Source of the DNA: Nissolia schottii
Taxonomy: Eukaryota > Streptophyta > Magnoliopsida > Fabales > Fabaceae
Length of the DNA stretch: 64,000 bases
Assembly (NCBI GenBank): GCA_003254905.1
Contig: QANU01073111.1
Span: 666,097-730,096 of the forward strand
Reading direction: 5' to 3'
The notes below the pieces were generated by a model. It was not told where the DNA came from. It did no database searches and was given only the letters and a program-made list of their open reading frames with translations. Of the stretch, positions 62,710 to 64,000 are shown piece after piece. How positions within the stretch are numbered: the stretch's first letter is position 1; each line of letters opens with the position of its first letter. The position numbers and the translations under genes are program-made.

Positions 62710-64000
62710 ACGACCAGTTTACTCGGTTGAGTTTCATCTTCTTCATGCTTCAACTTTCCACTATTAATATCTAGCTCCACCTGTTTCTCAGCACCATGAT
62801 CTGTTTTTGCACGATCTCCTTTAGATTCCTGATTCTGATTTATCATTGTCGCCTAGTCTAAAGTGACATCTTTGCTGACAATGATTTTGGGGGAACATGC
62901 CTTTTCTGTACACTACAGCCTATATTCCTTCACCCCTTGTGCATACTCTAGAAATATACACCTTCTTGCCCTCACCTCAAGTTTACCATCACTCACATGG
63001 GCGTACACAGGACAACCAAATATCTTCAAATCGCAATAGTTTATAGGTCGACCGAACCATACCTCTTGTGGACTCCAGATCAATCGCAGTTGATGGAGAT
63101 TGATTTACTAGGTATACAAATATATTGATTGTCTATGCCCAAAATGATTTGGGAAATACAACGTTGATTCGCATGCATCGTGCACGCTCTATAAGTGTTC
63201 TGTTCATCCGTTCTGCAACTCCGTTTTGTTGTAGTGCTCCAGGTACAGTATGGTGCCTCACTATACCAACATTTTTGTAGAACTCCTAAAACCTAAAATT
63301 CTTTGCTACAAAATTCACCGCTATTATTGGTTCTCAGTCTCTTGACTAACCGTCCAGTTTGCTTCTCGACCATGGCCTTCCATTGTTTGAAGCCAAACAC
63401 TTCACTCTTTTGTTTCACGAAATAAACCCATACTTTTCTAGAATGATCATCTATCAGTGTAAGAAAATAGCGAGCTCTACTTAAGGAGTTAACAGGGGAT
63501 GGACCCCCAACATCTGAATGGACATACTCCAATATCCCTTTGTTGATGTGTTTGCTCGAGTTAAACTTCACTCATTTCTGTTTCCTGAAGACACAATTTT
63601 CATAGAAATCAAGTATATAGTTCTTTAAGTCTTTCAACAGCCCTCTGCCAGTAAGTATGGACATTCCTTTGTCACTCATATGACCAGGCCGCATGTGCCA
63701 CATTTGCGTAGCATCATCTTCTTTTCTTTCAGAGGATAGAACAATAGTTCCGCCAATCGTGCTTCCTAACAATAGATAAATCCCACCCTGAAGCTTTCAT
63801 TTCATCACCACCATCGAGCCTTTAGTCACCTTCAACAATCCAACCTCTCCAGAGAACTTGTACCCCCGATTGTCTATGGCACTCAACGAGATCAGGTTTA
63901 TGCCCATCTCTGGTACATGCCATGCCTGAAACGTCATTTTAATACCTTCACCCAATTTGAATCACATATCTCCTTCACCTACAATTGAAATTATTCTATT
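62710..64000 (-). pseudogene. Decayed Ty1/copia pol fragment (gag-pre-integrase and integrase)
   Basis: Read on the minus strand from the window edge: a gag-pre-integrase piece (about 63772-63575, DATQMWHMRPGHMSDKGM), an in-frame TGA at 63572-63574, then the integrase core (HSDVGGPSP, YFLTLIDDHSRKVWVYF, LRTNNSGEF; about 63571-63293). Beyond a frameshift there are remains of QQNGVAERMNRT and a linker including VRARKCIFLGY-like text and DVTLD. RT and RNase H are not present to the left, where the long gypsy-type LTR begins. The element is inactive and continues beyond the window. Confidence 0.8.

Larger units (their letters stand above)
60140..62710 (+). mobile_element. Long LTR of a Ty3/gypsy element (chromovirus-like), edges approximate
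   Basis: The start TGCAACATCCCGCTTTTTTC resembles the TGTAACATCCCG start of long gypsy LTRs. A TATA context GCCTATAAATAGCC lies near 60696-60709, with a probable transcript start just after. The end region has CCCACTGAGAACGCGACGTT followed by CTCACCC, a phrase I recall from Tekay/Del-type LTRs. There are short tandem repeats (61319-61606; 62029-62147). No internal region is seen, and it meets copia sequence near 62710. The family call is from memory. Confidence 0.5.

Noticed and set aside
1-64000. tRNA genes, rRNA, CRISPR arrays and known microRNA precursors
   Set aside because: Both strands were read for T-loop/anticodon patterns, regularly spaced repeats and common plant miRNA sequences I remember; none was convincing. 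The palindrome array at 61319-61606 is not a CRISPR array.

Overview
The window is nuclear DNA of a flowering plant. Its genes have short exons bounded by GT...AG introns, the spacers are AT-rich with microsatellites, and all recognisable families are plant ones: an LRR receptor kinase, a U-box protein, a type IV chalcone isomerase-like protein, an ATL RING-H2 protein, a group I bZIP and an alpha-expansin. Gene content and the style of LTR and MITE sequences suggest a papilionoid legume, perhaps Glycine or a relative. That is inference; no sequence search was run. A run of Ns at 9027-9745 marks an assembly gap.

Eight protein-coding genes are supported, most with a complete exon chain that keeps one reading frame. 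(1) 60-5995, minus: 12-exon tRNA-binding OB-fold protein of the AIMP1/Arc1p type, 397 aa. (2) 13940-17606, plus: PXC2-like LRR receptor kinase, 981 aa, two coding exons. (3) 22422-26117, plus: U-box protein of the PUB62/63 type, 437 aa, eight exons. (4) 30669-31421, minus: single-exon, probably plastid protein of unknown function, 250 aa. (5) 36238-37734, plus: CHI-like type IV protein, 210 aa, with its ATG split by an intron. (6) 43112-43726, minus: ATL78-like RING-H2 protein, 204 aa. (7) 46518-49414, plus: VIP1/bZIP18-like group I bZIP, 311 aa. (8) 56262-57323, plus: alpha-expansin, 254 aa. The genes are independent transcription units with unrelated roles (translation, signalling, ubiquitination, flavonoid metabolism, wall loosening). 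There is no operon-like or cluster logic.

Between the genes lie mobile elements. Four related Ty3/gypsy-type elements share LTR starts and an internal LTR motif: solo LTRs at 6595-7059, 32892-33397 and 34768-35172, and a 1.8-kb two-LTR element at 19901-21689. The last has a PBS, a PPT and a gag stump, and contains a piece of Ty1/copia RNase H. MITE-like elements sit in introns (about 1155-1409, 3574-3772, 47690-47966) and between genes (39379-40255; a four-unit foldback at 54765-55091). The right end holds a long gypsy-type LTR (about 60140-62710) beside a decayed Ty1/copia integrase region (about 62710-64000, minus).

The most checkable unusual points are: the split start codon of the CHI-like gene; a duplicated splice acceptor in the U-box gene whose upstream copy leads straight to a stop; a 17-bp CT/GA hairpin in the PXC2-like leader; loss of the catalytic Asp in the PXC2-like kinase; the gypsy/copia chimera; and a recurring AAAACGACGCCGTTT-like motif near three gene starts. 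I found no clear evidence of a wholly new biological system.
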